Of a stretch of DNA of 64,000 nucleotides, positions 34,930 through 45,299 are shown one piece after another (the stretch's first letter is position 1; every line of letters starts with the position of its first letter). The translations under genes were made by a program, and so were the position numbers. The stretch comes from Laguncularia racemosa. Its lineage: Eukaryota; Streptophyta; Magnoliopsida; Myrtales; Combretaceae. The notes beneath the pieces were generated by a model, which had not been told where the DNA came from, did no database searches, and saw only the letters and a program-made list of their open reading frames with translations. Where the stretch lies: positions 496,001 to 560,000 of the forward strand of contig JBBMOL010000286.1 in assembly GCA_037954665.1 (NCBI GenBank), given 5' to 3'.

Positions 34930-37803
34930 TAGGTTGATTGCAAGCCAAAGGATGAAATTGTGCCTTGGGAGCGATTTGTTGCATGAAGCTACCTTTAAAG
35001 GTAAGTTAGATGAACTTATTTTCCTTGCATTATAGAGGCTATCTAGAGGACCTTGTGGTAGCAAAAAATTTGACTGTAAGGAAATGGAAAAGCCATTACT
35101 AACTACTTAACTAAAGTAAGGGTGCACTAGAGTTCTTAGTTTTAATAATTTCTTCCAAGTCCAAGAGTAAGATGAAGGGGTCCTCACCAATAAGAAGTGT
35201 CTACCTTTGAGGAAAACTAAGTGTACCCAATCTACCTAAACACCCTTAACTCCTCTACTATGTAGATTCTAAACATGCTTCAGTCATGTTACTTTGTTCC
35301 AAATTGCAAGCTTAGGGATGCTTAACTTACCTTCTATAAGAGGATTTGTTACCACTTCCCGCCTAACTTTAGCTTTGGTGGTAACACATGGTGAACTACT
35401 CCATAGAAAAATTGCTCATGAGTTGCTCTACCTTTCTAACCACTTGTGCAAGTAGAATGAAAATGAATTCCCAATAAACTTGCATGGAAAATATAAATGA
35501 TTTGAGCAGTTGTAAATGTTCGACATAGAAATTTGCATGTCCATGATTGCAATCATTCTGATATCTTTTCAACTAATAGATCACTATCTATCCTATTCAA
35601 TTTAGATGAAACAAAAGGAACTCCTAAGTACCTTATGAGAAGCTTGCCTTCTTGGAAACCTAAGGTTTCAATTATAGCATCCTTGGTAGTTGAATCCACA
35701 TTAGAGAAGAGTAACTTGCTCTTGGATTTGTTAGCTCTAAGACCAGATAAAGCTTAAAACTCTTCCAAAGCTTGTTTAATAGCCTTAATGGACTGTAAAT
35801 GATATTTTCTCCTTTGCACTTCCAATGAAAAGAAAAGGTAGAGTTTTGAGCCATTCTATGAAAAATTTAGGGAAGAAATTTCATAGAAAAAAAAAAAAAG
35901 ATATGGAAAAATGGGGCTGCCTTGTTGAATTCCATAGTCACTTGCCAGAAAATTGACAAGCTGACCATTAACATTGAATGAGAACTTTGGTTTCAAAGAC
36001 ACTAAACAAAAAACTTACAAAAATGTAAGGGGAAGTTCATGCATTGAAGGAATTTATTAATGAAACTCCAATTTAATGTATCATATACCTTCATAAGGTT
36101 AGCCTTGATTGTAGATCTTAGGGGCCCATTGTCAAGATGGTAACCATTGAATAATTCCTAAGCTAAGAAGATGTTGTCTATAATCCTATGCCCTAAGATG
36201 AAAGTGGATTGTTCTTTTCTAACCAAGGAACTCAAAACTCGCTTTAGATGAGAGTTAAGAACTTTAGAAATGGCTTTATAAATTACATTACAGCAAGATA
36301 TTGACCTGAAATTCAACAAATCAAAGGCAACAGATACTTTAGGTACCAGGGTAATGATAGTATAGTTTATTGCCTTTAGAAGAAAGCTTAATTGAAAAAA
36401 ATTCTTTAATCGCTGTAATAATATCTACTCTAATTACTAGCCATGTAGTTTTAAAGAGCTAAATAGAGTATCCATCAGTCTTTAAGCTTTCCCTTTCGGT
36501 TGGCTAAAAAAAGCTACCTTAATCTCTTCATTAGTGAAGAGAGATTCCAAAAAAAGACATTGTTCATTATTAAACTTCCAAGAAATAAAGTCATCGACCT
36601 TAGACAAGTTGTGGAAGTGGGAGATAATGTCATCACGAACAACTTAGTCACTTAAGGCCATAGAGATATCCTCCTTTAGAATAAATCAGATGGAGCTATA
36701 GTTGTGGTGGAGAATAATGGCTTTGTGAAAAAAGAAGTGTTTTTATCACCTAAGGTTAGCCATTTGACTCTCAATTTCTGTCTTAAGAAGCTTTCCTCTA
36801 CACTTCTCATCAAGTAACATTTTTTGAAGGCTATCCTTTCTACATAGACCCGTGAAGTGTCTCCATGTCCAATAGAAGATTAAATAGCAGAAAAAGGGCC
36901 TATTTAGCTTGCAACACTTTATAAAAAATATGGGAAAACTCCCTATTATTTAAGCTTCTCAACTTACTTTTTAAAATCTTCAACTTATAGGCAACTTGGA
37001 AGAACTTTGAACCCTCCACTTCTTTGCCCGAAACCTGTGAAATTAAGTTGATAAGCTCATCACAAGATGCCAAAAAATCAAAGAATTTGAAAGGGGTTTT
37101 CCTTCAAGCCATGGAGAAATCTCTTTGAGCTAAATAGATTGCATGGTCCTAGAGCAAAGGAGAAATAAAATTTGCTTCAGATTTTGGAGATTTAAGTAAC
37201 CAATCTTGATTCACTAAAACCCTATCTAGCTTCTTAAGAATGGGGTTTTCGTCAAGTTTGTTTTTCTAAGCATAGAAATTACCCACTAAATGAAGATCTT
37301 CAAGTTCCATGATATCAAAAAATTGTTTAAAATCTAAGATGGTTGAGGTCCATTTCTTGCTACCTCCTAAACATTCTCTAATGGATTTAGTGACATTAAA
37401 ATCTCCTAAAAGAATCTAAGGCTTGTTAGAAAATAAAGTAGTAGAACTTAAGAGTTTTGCCCATAGTCCCCTTTGTTCAATTTCTACACTTGAAGCATAA
37501 ATAGAGGCAAAAATGATACATTTGCTCTCAAATTTCTTCATTTGTAGTGAATAAACTAAACGTTTTAGTTTAAAACCACAACATCCTAAATAGTAAGGTT
37601 CCAACACAACCAAATGCGTGGCTATTTATGACAAAATTCCAACTACAACTAGTAGATTGCTCAATTAAGTCCTCATATAGTGGTTTACTCTAGTTTCAAG
37701 GAGTTTCACCATAGATATAACATTGTCAATGCATACCTTTCTTACATCAGCTACTTTAATAAGATCACTAATACCCTAAACATTCCAGGTTGCGAAATTC
37801 ATT
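34930..37803 (-). pseudogene. LINE ORF2 remnant: endonuclease and reverse transcriptase
   Basis: Minus-strand reading starts NFATWNV.GISDLIKVADV (endonuclease N-terminus). It continues with FASIYASSVEIEQRGLWAKL, then ILLGDFNVTKSIRECLGGSK (the catalytic GDFN motif) and RVLVNQDWLL. RT segments follow: AINYTIITLVPKVSVAFDLL, FRSISCCNVIYKAISKVLNS, ILGHRIIDNIFLA and LASDYGIQQGSPIFPY. The last recognisable part is PRHNFILWLAINLKL. In LINEs this protein nicks target DNA and copies the RNA there (target-primed reverse transcription). Frequent stops and frameshifts rule out function. Confidence 0.85.
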
Positions 37804-37979
37804 TAGAAATTTAAAGAAGTAATATATACAATTAGGTAAAAGAGCGCTTCTGTCTCTTGAAGAATTTCTTCTTTTTCTTCTTACTAGAGGGGTTATTCTT
37901 AGAACCCAAAGAAGAGCCTAACCTAGGTTTCTTACCTCTCACTTAGTTAGCATGAGGAGGCTCTATATTAGAAGGCATC

Positions 37980-39541
37980 GAGATGGAATAATTCAAATTA
38001 GGGCCTATGGCTCCATCCACATGCTTTCCATTTGTTTGATCAAGGTAAGGAGTTTTTGAAATATTGGTCAAAGCAAGATTAGAAAGCTAGTCCCCTATAA
38101 CTAGCGAGCTTTAAGCTGGGGGTGGGGGTTTGGTGAGATTTCAGAATCCATTTTGACCTCTCTACTACTATCAACATTTATAGAATTGAGGGGGAAAATG
38201 GCCTCCTCTTCACTTTCCTGAGGCTTACGTTTATTAATAGGCGTCCCTAGAATGTCTTCTTAAGAAGGGCTTCCCTTAACGTTGGTTAGATTCCTCTCTT
38301 GTTTTTTACCTTTAGGTGAGGAGGGGCCCTCTTGGTTAGGAGACAAAGGTCACGTTTGGCATGTGTGGTAAAAAACTTTACACTTAGGGCATCTTGGAGG
38401 TAACCATCGGTAATCCACAAAAATAAGAGTTGACATATCATTATCATACAAGATTTTGACTTGATGGTTTAGCTAATACTTAGTATCAATCTCCATAAGC
38501 ACTCAAGCATGATTTGCTCTCTCCCTTGAAATAGTATGCATGTCAACCTAAAGAGGGTTCCTTACATTGCTAGCAGTGTAGCTTATCTCCTCCTCATCTA
38601 AATATTCACAAGGAACATTGGAGAAAAGGACCCAAGTTGGCACCGTAGAAGGTTATGGTTTCTCAAATGGCATACTCAGTTGCCACTTTTGAAGAACTAG
38701 ATATCTTTCAAAAAAATACTAAGGCTTCATAAGGATGACATCAAGGTTCATGGAAGCAACAAACTGAAAGTAGAAAAAACCCTCCCTGTTGTCTAAAACG
38801 TTGATAATACATTGATCTCTCTAAAGACAGAGGGTAGTAACTTGGATAAGGGAACAAGGAATCTTATGCCCAAGACAATAACCTACTAGAGTGTTTTCCC
38901 AGTACCTAACACCCTTTTCAGCAATGTTTGGAAGAGGTTTCACCCTACCTATAGGGCTCTTTGAAACCGACGAATGAAAGTAAGCTTGAAATTAGAGGGA
39001 GTGGTGGGAGTGAGAGCTTTGTCCACAAGCTTTTACAAAATATGTTTTTAAAGGAGAAGGTTATTTTCTAGCCTCAACTTTTTCCAAAACCTCTTGGAGT
39101 TATTCTAGGGTAGTTTTGCCAAAAGAAGAGTCTCCAACTACCTCTTTATGGATAGGTCGATTGCCTTTTTCCTTAGGAGGAAAATTTAGTCGTGTAAAGA
39201 TAGGTGCATGAACCTTTACATTAGAACACTACTTAAAATTATCAGGATTAGGTTAGTTAATAGCCTTAGACTTTTGAGGGCAAAGAGAACTTTTTGAAAT
39301 TTTACCTAAAGAGGAAGGTTATAGGCCCTCTTGGTAGACCTCTTTTTGTGCATCATTTGTTTGGGTTCTGAAAAAGCTATTGAGGAAATGGTCTCCAAGA
39401 GAGTGAGACCAAGGATTGGGTTTCTAATGAGAAACACCACTGGTCATTAGCATATTGTCGGAAACCACAAAAGTGGGATGATGGAAGAAAAAACACTGGT
39501 CACAAGCATAAAAGGATGGATGAGTGAGAGGAGGAGACATA
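37980..39541 (-). pseudogene. LINE ORF1 remnant (DUF4283-like)
   Basis: The frame opens at MSPPLTHPSFYACDQCFFFH near 39541. Further in are GYCLGHKIPCSLIQVTT, INVLDNREGFFYFQFVA, VPTWVLFSNVPCEYLDEEEI, NPLEVDMHTISRERANHA and YRWLPPRCPKCKVFYHTCQT. This order is that of plant L1 ORF1 proteins: a DUF4283 RNA-binding-like domain and a zinc-knuckle-type C-x2-C...H segment. They are thought to coat LINE RNA. Several stops interrupt it. Confidence 0.8.
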
Positions 39542-39599
39542 GAAAGGAGGGGGCGCTAGGGGTGGTGAAGGGGAGTTTTAGAGAGAAGGAAGAACATTT

Positions 39600-40691
39600 T
39601 CTCTTTCTTCTTTTCGCATTAATCAAGAATAAACTATTAATTATGACTTAGATATTTATTATAATTATTTTGCCAAATCTACATTTTTTTAAAATAAATG
39701 AAACAAATATTTTTTTAATAAAATTTGACATGTTATGATTATTGGAACATTATTATGATGTACAAAATAATTTATGGTAATTTTTCATATAAATTATGCA
39801 ATTTTTGTAATTTAAGATAATTTAAGGGTTAAAAGTGTAATTTTAAAAACCTAGGTGATTTAATGATCTAATTATCAAACTTTTGTAGAACTGAGTTACA
39901 TATTATTCTAGTCTATAGAGATTTTTGTGAAATAATTTGAATACCTATACTATTTATTGCCTAAATAACTTGTAAATAGCTATATTACAGAATAATAAGT
40001 GATTAGAAGGCTATCTAGCAATTTTGATGATACATGCATGACCTAAAGATGATACATTGACAAGAATGCTATGTTGATCATTTTATAAAATAATGAAAAA
40101 TGTAAAGGTCATTTATTTGGAAATTTAGCTTAATTTAGACTAATTAAGAAGACACAATAATATAAGGATAAAATAGCATAACTAAAATGGTAATTTTTAT
40201 AATTTTACATAGCTTCAAATCAATTATTAGGTAAGAAATGCATTTTGATTAGTATTGATTAAGTATGGAAACAAGATAATTATTTGAGCATTCAAGATCA
40301 TATGGACTAATTAAGATCTTATAGTAAAATTATGGCTTAAAAGGCATGATTAAAAGAGCATTTTCATAATTTAACAAAGCTAGTTGATTTGGTACTTTTA
40401 AAATATTTAGTTAGTTCTTAGAATAACAATCACAATGGTATAAGGAATGCAAAAATTTGATAAGAAATGAAGATATTGCGAACATCTAAGGTTGATAATG
40501 AATAATCGGTAAAATTAATTGTAGCTAAGTTTATGAACAAGCCTTAGACATGAGTTTACTATGAGTTTTACGTATGCTAGCTAAAGTAGGTGAAGGAAAC
40601 TCATGTTTAAAAGAGTGAGTAGAGCTTTTGCTAGACCTTAGTAAGTGGAATTGTGTGTTTTTGTTAGCAAATTTATGTCTACTCAAGATTT
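39600..40691. other. AT-rich intergenic stretch, nothing recognised
   Basis: About 1.1 kb with no coding or repeat signal that I can name. It lies between the 5' side of the LINE and the solo LTR. Confidence 0.6.
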
Positions 40692-41627
40692 GTCGTTGAT
40701 GGGTGTCAAATCCAACAAAAATAAAACCTACTCCTAGACAATTATATGATTTGCATATAGTGGTGAGTAGGGTCGAATCCACAGAGATTGGTTAAACTTA
40801 TTTTTATTCAAGGAGAATAAAAGGGAAAAGAAAAAATGGGGGTTTTTTTATGAATCAAAATAAAGTAAAACAAGGTAAGAAAATCGGATATTAATAAAAG
40901 CCTAGCCAAAGGAATCAAGATAGTTTAATTCAAGGAATTGATCATCGATGCAAATGTTCTCTATTCTTAGTTCTAGATAAACTGGTTATGGTTATTAACA
41001 AGCTCTAACAACCTATCTCTCATTACTTCCTCGATAACCTCAGACAAGCGCTTTGAATTATTTCTCTTATTGATTAAACAACCCTAGACAAGCGCTTAAG
41101 ATTTAATCTATCAATAGCATTAAGATCTAGAGAGACCACCAATTCATGCCAGTAGATTATAAGATAACCTATTTAAACATGATCACACACCTCCATAACA
41201 TGAATTCGATCATCTCTTTTATAACCAAACATGTTATTGTGTCACTAAGACTAGAACAATCAAACAATTACGGATTTGACGTGCTAGTTGACAATATATT
41301 AACTTGCTAATTGAGTAGAAGAGCTCTATTCATACCAATCAATAAAGATAATAATGACAAAACGATTAGAAGATATATGAATACCCGAAAGCAAAGAATA
41401 GAATAAATACAAGTCAATTAGACCTCACAATTCGTGGAGAATTAAACATTTATGACCCTTTGGCTAGAAAAGTAGCTTAGTTACTCATGTTCATCAATAA
41501 AACGAAAAATAAAAATAAAAACATAACAAGCCTCTGTTTCCGGTTGCCTGCTCTGCCTCTGCGTTTCCTTTTGTCTCCAAGGTGATCCAAGATTCAAAGA
41601 TTGCCCCTAACCCTCTAGGGTTGGCTC

Positions 41628-41635
41628 TATTTATA
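41628..41635 (-). promoter_or_regulatory. TATA box of the solo LTR
   Basis: TATAAATA on the minus strand followed by GAGCC, a strong plant TATA context. It is the basis for orienting the LTR. Confidence 0.6.
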
Positions 41636-41734
41636 TTATTAGAGGGATAGCATGTGATCTTTTGCGAGCAAGATACGAAAATGTCTTTCCTTTTCCAAGT
41701 AGATTTCGAGAAGTGAAGATTCGTCTGCCTGGCA

Positions 41735-42215
41735 CGCCCTACCACACGGCCGTGGGACAAGCCGTGCCATCCTCTGTGCATATTCTTCAAGTCTTCATCC
41801 GCGCCCAGTGTGTACCACGGTTACACACACGGCAAGATTTCAAGCCGTGCCTTCATTTGTGCATAATCTACAAGTCTTCATCAGTGTCCAGTGTGTACCA
41901 CGGTTACACCCACGGCTAGATTTCAAGTCGTGCCTTCATCTGGTTGATGTTCCACACTTTCTTCTCCTTGGTACGTCTAGCTTCCACCACGGCTCCAAGC
42001 ACGGTTTCTCCCACGGCTTCCACCACGGCCGTGCCTTAAGCCGTGTCTCTCTCTATGCAAAGTCCATATTTCCGCCTTCTTGTCCAGTGAGGGGCACGGT
42101 TTGCGCCATGGCCGTGCCTCAAACTGTGCTTCCGATACACGGCCGTGTACTTTAACCGTGTATCTTCCTATTGATTCAAAACCAAGTACACGGCCGTGTA
42201 CTTCAATTACACGCC
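41735..42215. repeat. GC-rich CACGGCCGTG-type repeat region inside the solo LTR
   Basis: The palindrome CACGGCCGTG/ACACGGCCGTGT and its half-sites CCACGG and CCGTG recur many times. A ~92 bp unit containing GTGTACCACGGTTACAC is tandemly duplicated near 41800-41935. This stands out against the AT-rich surroundings. Confidence 0.75.
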
Positions 42216-42539
42216 CATGTACTTCCCTCCGGCGGTGTAAATCCTTGTCTTTGAACCAAGTTGTAGATGACTTCTCTAATTTACTTGAATTAGCATCCTT
42301 GACTCCATTTAACCTGATTTATCACCATAATAGAATTAAGTACCATTTCCTTATGATTTCTATAAAATCAATAATGAATTAGCACAATTTATACTATAAA
42401 GATTAAGTATAAAATGGCTCTATCAGTCGTGTTTAATTATGATTGTATGTTTTTGCTAAAAACATGATGGCTAGTGGCTTTCCTACTATTATTTGTGGAA
42501 TCAAGATTGGTTGACATTACTATGTTTACTGATGACTTC

Positions 42540-42819
42540 AAAAGAATTTAGAAATATGGGGACTTATTTCACTAAAGTGAATCCAATAATAGGTAGTTAT
42601 TTATTGATTTAATGTTCCCGAGCTTGATTTAGAGGCTCATATTTTCTTAGTTTTGTTGAAAATTTTATTATTATTATTTTGTTATTTGTTATTATTATTT
42701 TTCATTTAATTTTTACTATCTCATAAACCAGACTATTTTTTTTATATTACTATTATTTTTATCATATTTATTTATTTATTAAAAAAATCTATATGGGGAG
42801 CAAAAATGGGGTGTCCACA
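42540..42819 (-). repeat. 5' fragment of an Ogre-like LTR
   Basis: The minus strand starts TGTGGACACCCCATTTTTGC at 42819. It continues through AT-rich sequence to 'atatgagcctctaaatcaag' and 'ctcgggaac', which correspond to 'atatgagattctaaattaag' and 'ttcgggaac' near 31165-31195. It is a truncated relative of the 30922 LTR, in opposite orientation. Confidence 0.7.
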
Positions 42820-42829
42820 ACAATATTGA

Positions 42830-44675
42830 ACTTTACTATTGTAACATAATACATTACCCAATTAACCCACTACCTATCAAATCCAAACCTTAAAAGAATT
42901 TTCCTTATAATGCCCCACTCAATATGGTCATAACCTTTATTCATTTCTACTTTTAAAGCATAAAAAGCTTTCTTGTCATTTTTTTTTGTTTTTCAAGAAA
43001 TGGAATGCTTTATGCGCCATTATGAAATTATCATGAATCATTCTTCTTGATATAAAAGCACTTTGATTTTCTGATATGAGCTCCTCTAAGAAAGGTTTTA
43101 GCCTATTAACCAATATTTTTGAATTGAGACACTTATTGAGGGCTAGGCACTTTAGGAATAAGAACAAAGTCAGTAATTGATGAGAAATTTTTCGGCACCG
43201 CCTATACCTTCAGTACTAGATTTGGCTGATGATCCAAATCGCTTATATTTTTTACTTCATATCTTTTTATCTAATAAATATTTGAGAAATAATCTTACAG
43301 GTACAATAATAATTCTCCATGGGATGCCAGTATGTCCTACACTAGTTGATGGCCATGGGACATCTTTAGATTTACAATCAAAGACCCGTTGCGATTGTTT
43401 CCATTTCGAAGCATTGGCTTATGAAGATTTATGATATTTTTTGTACTTTGTAATTGTTCTATGGACTATTTTATGTTGTATTTTCTTTTGGAATACTTTC
43501 ATTTTGATTGTAATTTCCATTTAAGACCGGCCACCTTAAAAGTGGTATAGTTGTAATTTTGTGCATTTTCTAACCCTAAAGGGAGCAAGTATAAATACTT
43601 GCTTATAGTAGGGTTTGAGGAGGCCATTTTTCAGGTTAGAACTTCACATTTTCGTGAGAGAGCTTAGGATTTCCCTAGTTCAATTTCCTCTTATCAATTT
43701 CAATCCCAAGTGTTGAGATTGTGGTGAGTGTAACAATTAAAATTGTGGGTCATATCAATGTCTAACTGTTGTGTTTTTTTTTTTTTTTTTTCTCTAGTGT
43801 GTAATATCCAGGGTTGGATTAGAACATTTCTTAGTCAGATTTGAATTGTATCAATTTGAATTAGTGTGTTTATTTTGAGTAATTATCATACTTGTGATTC
43901 ACCATCAACAATTTTTTATCATTTTGAACTGTGAATTGGATATTGTGGGAAGGGAGATTTACAGAATTGGATCTTATTGTTCTTGTGTGTAATTCATGTG
44001 GAATTCTTGTGATTGTTGTTTTATCAGAGAAGATTATCATTATTGGATTGTTAATTGCAACTTTGAACCTTTGGATTTCATTAAATCTCCATTAGGGTTT
44101 ACACAATTCATGATCCTATTGAATCGGTTTTTATTTGTGAATTGAAGTTATTTCTTTGATTCATTTGCATGTGCTTAACCTTGGTTTTAGGCACATTAGT
44201 AATATTAAGTGAGCATGGGAAAGTACTTGATCTAAGAAAAGCTTTCACTACAACTGTGACTAATTTACCCACTATAGCTCACAGTTGTTGATAGAATACT
44301 CTATAAAACCTATATGGGCCTAAGGCCTTAAGTCCTCTAAGCTGGAAAATAACACATCTCACTTCCAAATCATCAATCTTAACATAAACAACTCTCTTCA
44401 TATCCTCATTCACCATTAGATCCACTTAACTTAGACATTCCCCCTCATGAGTCACTCCCGTTGACTAATACAATTTGTAAAAAAAAAAAAAAATCATAAA
44501 TTCCATCACAATATCCTCCTCCTTTTTAATCCATATGCCTTCTAGATTCTAAATTTTGAGCACTTTATTTTTATTCCTATGTATTCTAGTAGAGTGTTGA
44601 AAACAGGAGGTAATTTTGTACCCATATTTCAACTAATTGGTCCTCGCTATTTTATTTCAATACATTTTTTCTGAT
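42830..44675 (-). mobile_element. Second L1-type LINE relic, split by a solo LTR
   Basis: Minus-strand RT segments lie on both sides of the insertion. Upstream are ILRLKNLEG-like NLEGIWIKKEEDIVMEF, RRVVYVKIDDLEVR-like KRVVYVKIDDLEVRCVIFQL, LKALGPYRFYRVFYQQL and VVKAFLRSSTF. Downstream are TDFVLIPKVPSP, NRLKPFLEELISENQSAFIS, MIHDNFIMAHKAFHFL and KAFYALKVEMNKGYDHIEW. These are RT blocks in order. Removal of 43178-44198 plus one TSD copy restores continuity. Endonuclease and ORF1 are absent. Confidence 0.8.
43173..44203 (+). mobile_element. Solo gypsy LTR with TSD GTAAT
   Basis: The LTR spans 43178-44198 (1021 bp), flanked by GTAAT at 43173-43177 and 44199-44203. It starts TGATGAG and ends GCACATTA, one base from the family end GCACATCA. 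The central and 3' parts match the LTRs at 48174 and 28941 (CCACCTTAAAAGTGG, GCAAGTATAAATACTTGC, GTTTGAGGAGGCC). The first ~250 bp hold an 85-codon open frame not similar to the other LTRs. No function is assigned to it. Confidence 0.85.
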
Positions 44676-44677
44676 AT

Positions 44678-45290
44678 GCTGGAAATAAAAGAAGGATTCA
44701 CAACAAGTATTGAAATTCCAAAGACAATTTGCAATACCCCCAAATTGAATAACCTAGATATCACGCAATAATACCTAATTCCCTTACTAGATATGATGCA
44801 TTAGTAGAGGATGGATCAAGCTCGGTTTTTGTTGATATAACACACAACAATTCCTAGCTTTAACTCGCCACAATGAAGTATTGATAAGAGTTGTTAGAAT
44901 GAGGATAAGACTCACTCATGTATCTTGTGAAAAATGTCCCAAAAGCTGTCTTTTTGTGTTCTTTTACAAAGTATTTATAGTAGCCCTTTAAAAGAAACAA
45001 ACGTGGACTAGAAAAGAAAAAAAAATCACAAAGTAGATCGACCTAATAATGTGTAAGCCATATAGGAACAAGCCGCTAACCTAAGTGTGTGCATTGCCCT
45101 GTTATTGTCCCTAAGTACCAACAAAAGTCTTTGATTAAAAGTAAAACAATCATGTAAAAAGAATGAAGATACTATGTGATTTTCTTCGAGTTACATATGG
45201 TATACTAGGATTCTTAGTGTAAGATTCTATAGTCCTTTGGTTCTAGCTTGAGTAATTGGTCTTGTAACTAAAATGGTTTGATTCCCATCA
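44678..45290 (-). repeat. 3' LTR of the minus-strand gypsy element
   Basis: Starts TGATGGGAATC at 45290 on the minus strand, right after the purine tract CCTGAGGGGA, and ends about 44678 (CCAGCA). At about 613 bp it is shorter than the ~1 kb relatives. The left boundary is less sure because no TSD could be checked. Confidence 0.65.
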
Positions 45291-45299
45291 TCCCCTCAG

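Larger units (their letters stand above)
34930..39545 (-). mobile_element. L1-type LINE, two ORFs, decayed and 3'-truncated
   Basis: On the minus strand, ORF1 (about 39541-38000) is followed by ORF2 with endonuclease (about 37800-37100), RT (about 36450-35600) and the start of the zinc-binding domain (PRHNFILWLA near 34960). The end is lost before the 3' UTR and poly-A. About 4.6 kb remain, with many stops, so the copy is old. Confidence 0.85.
40692..42430 (-). mobile_element. Solo LTR (1729 bp) with TSD GTCGT
   Basis: The LTR spans 40697-42425 and is flanked by GTCGT at 40692-40696 and 42426-42430. Its ends are TGATGGGTG... and ...CTCTATCA on the + strand. The orientation is set by TATAAATAGAGCC on the minus strand (41623-41635), so the LTR starts TGATAGAGCCATTTT at 42425. 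There is no internal region, so this is the product of LTR-LTR recombination, or a single-LTR relic. The lineage is not certain; Ty3/gypsy is likely. Short open frames inside it (41494-42382) are not real genes. Confidence 0.85.

Noticed and set aside
41494..42382. Several 85-115-codon frames near 41.5-42.4 kb
   Set aside because: They lie inside the solo LTR and arise from its GC-rich CACGG/CCGTG repeats. No protein family is recognisable.
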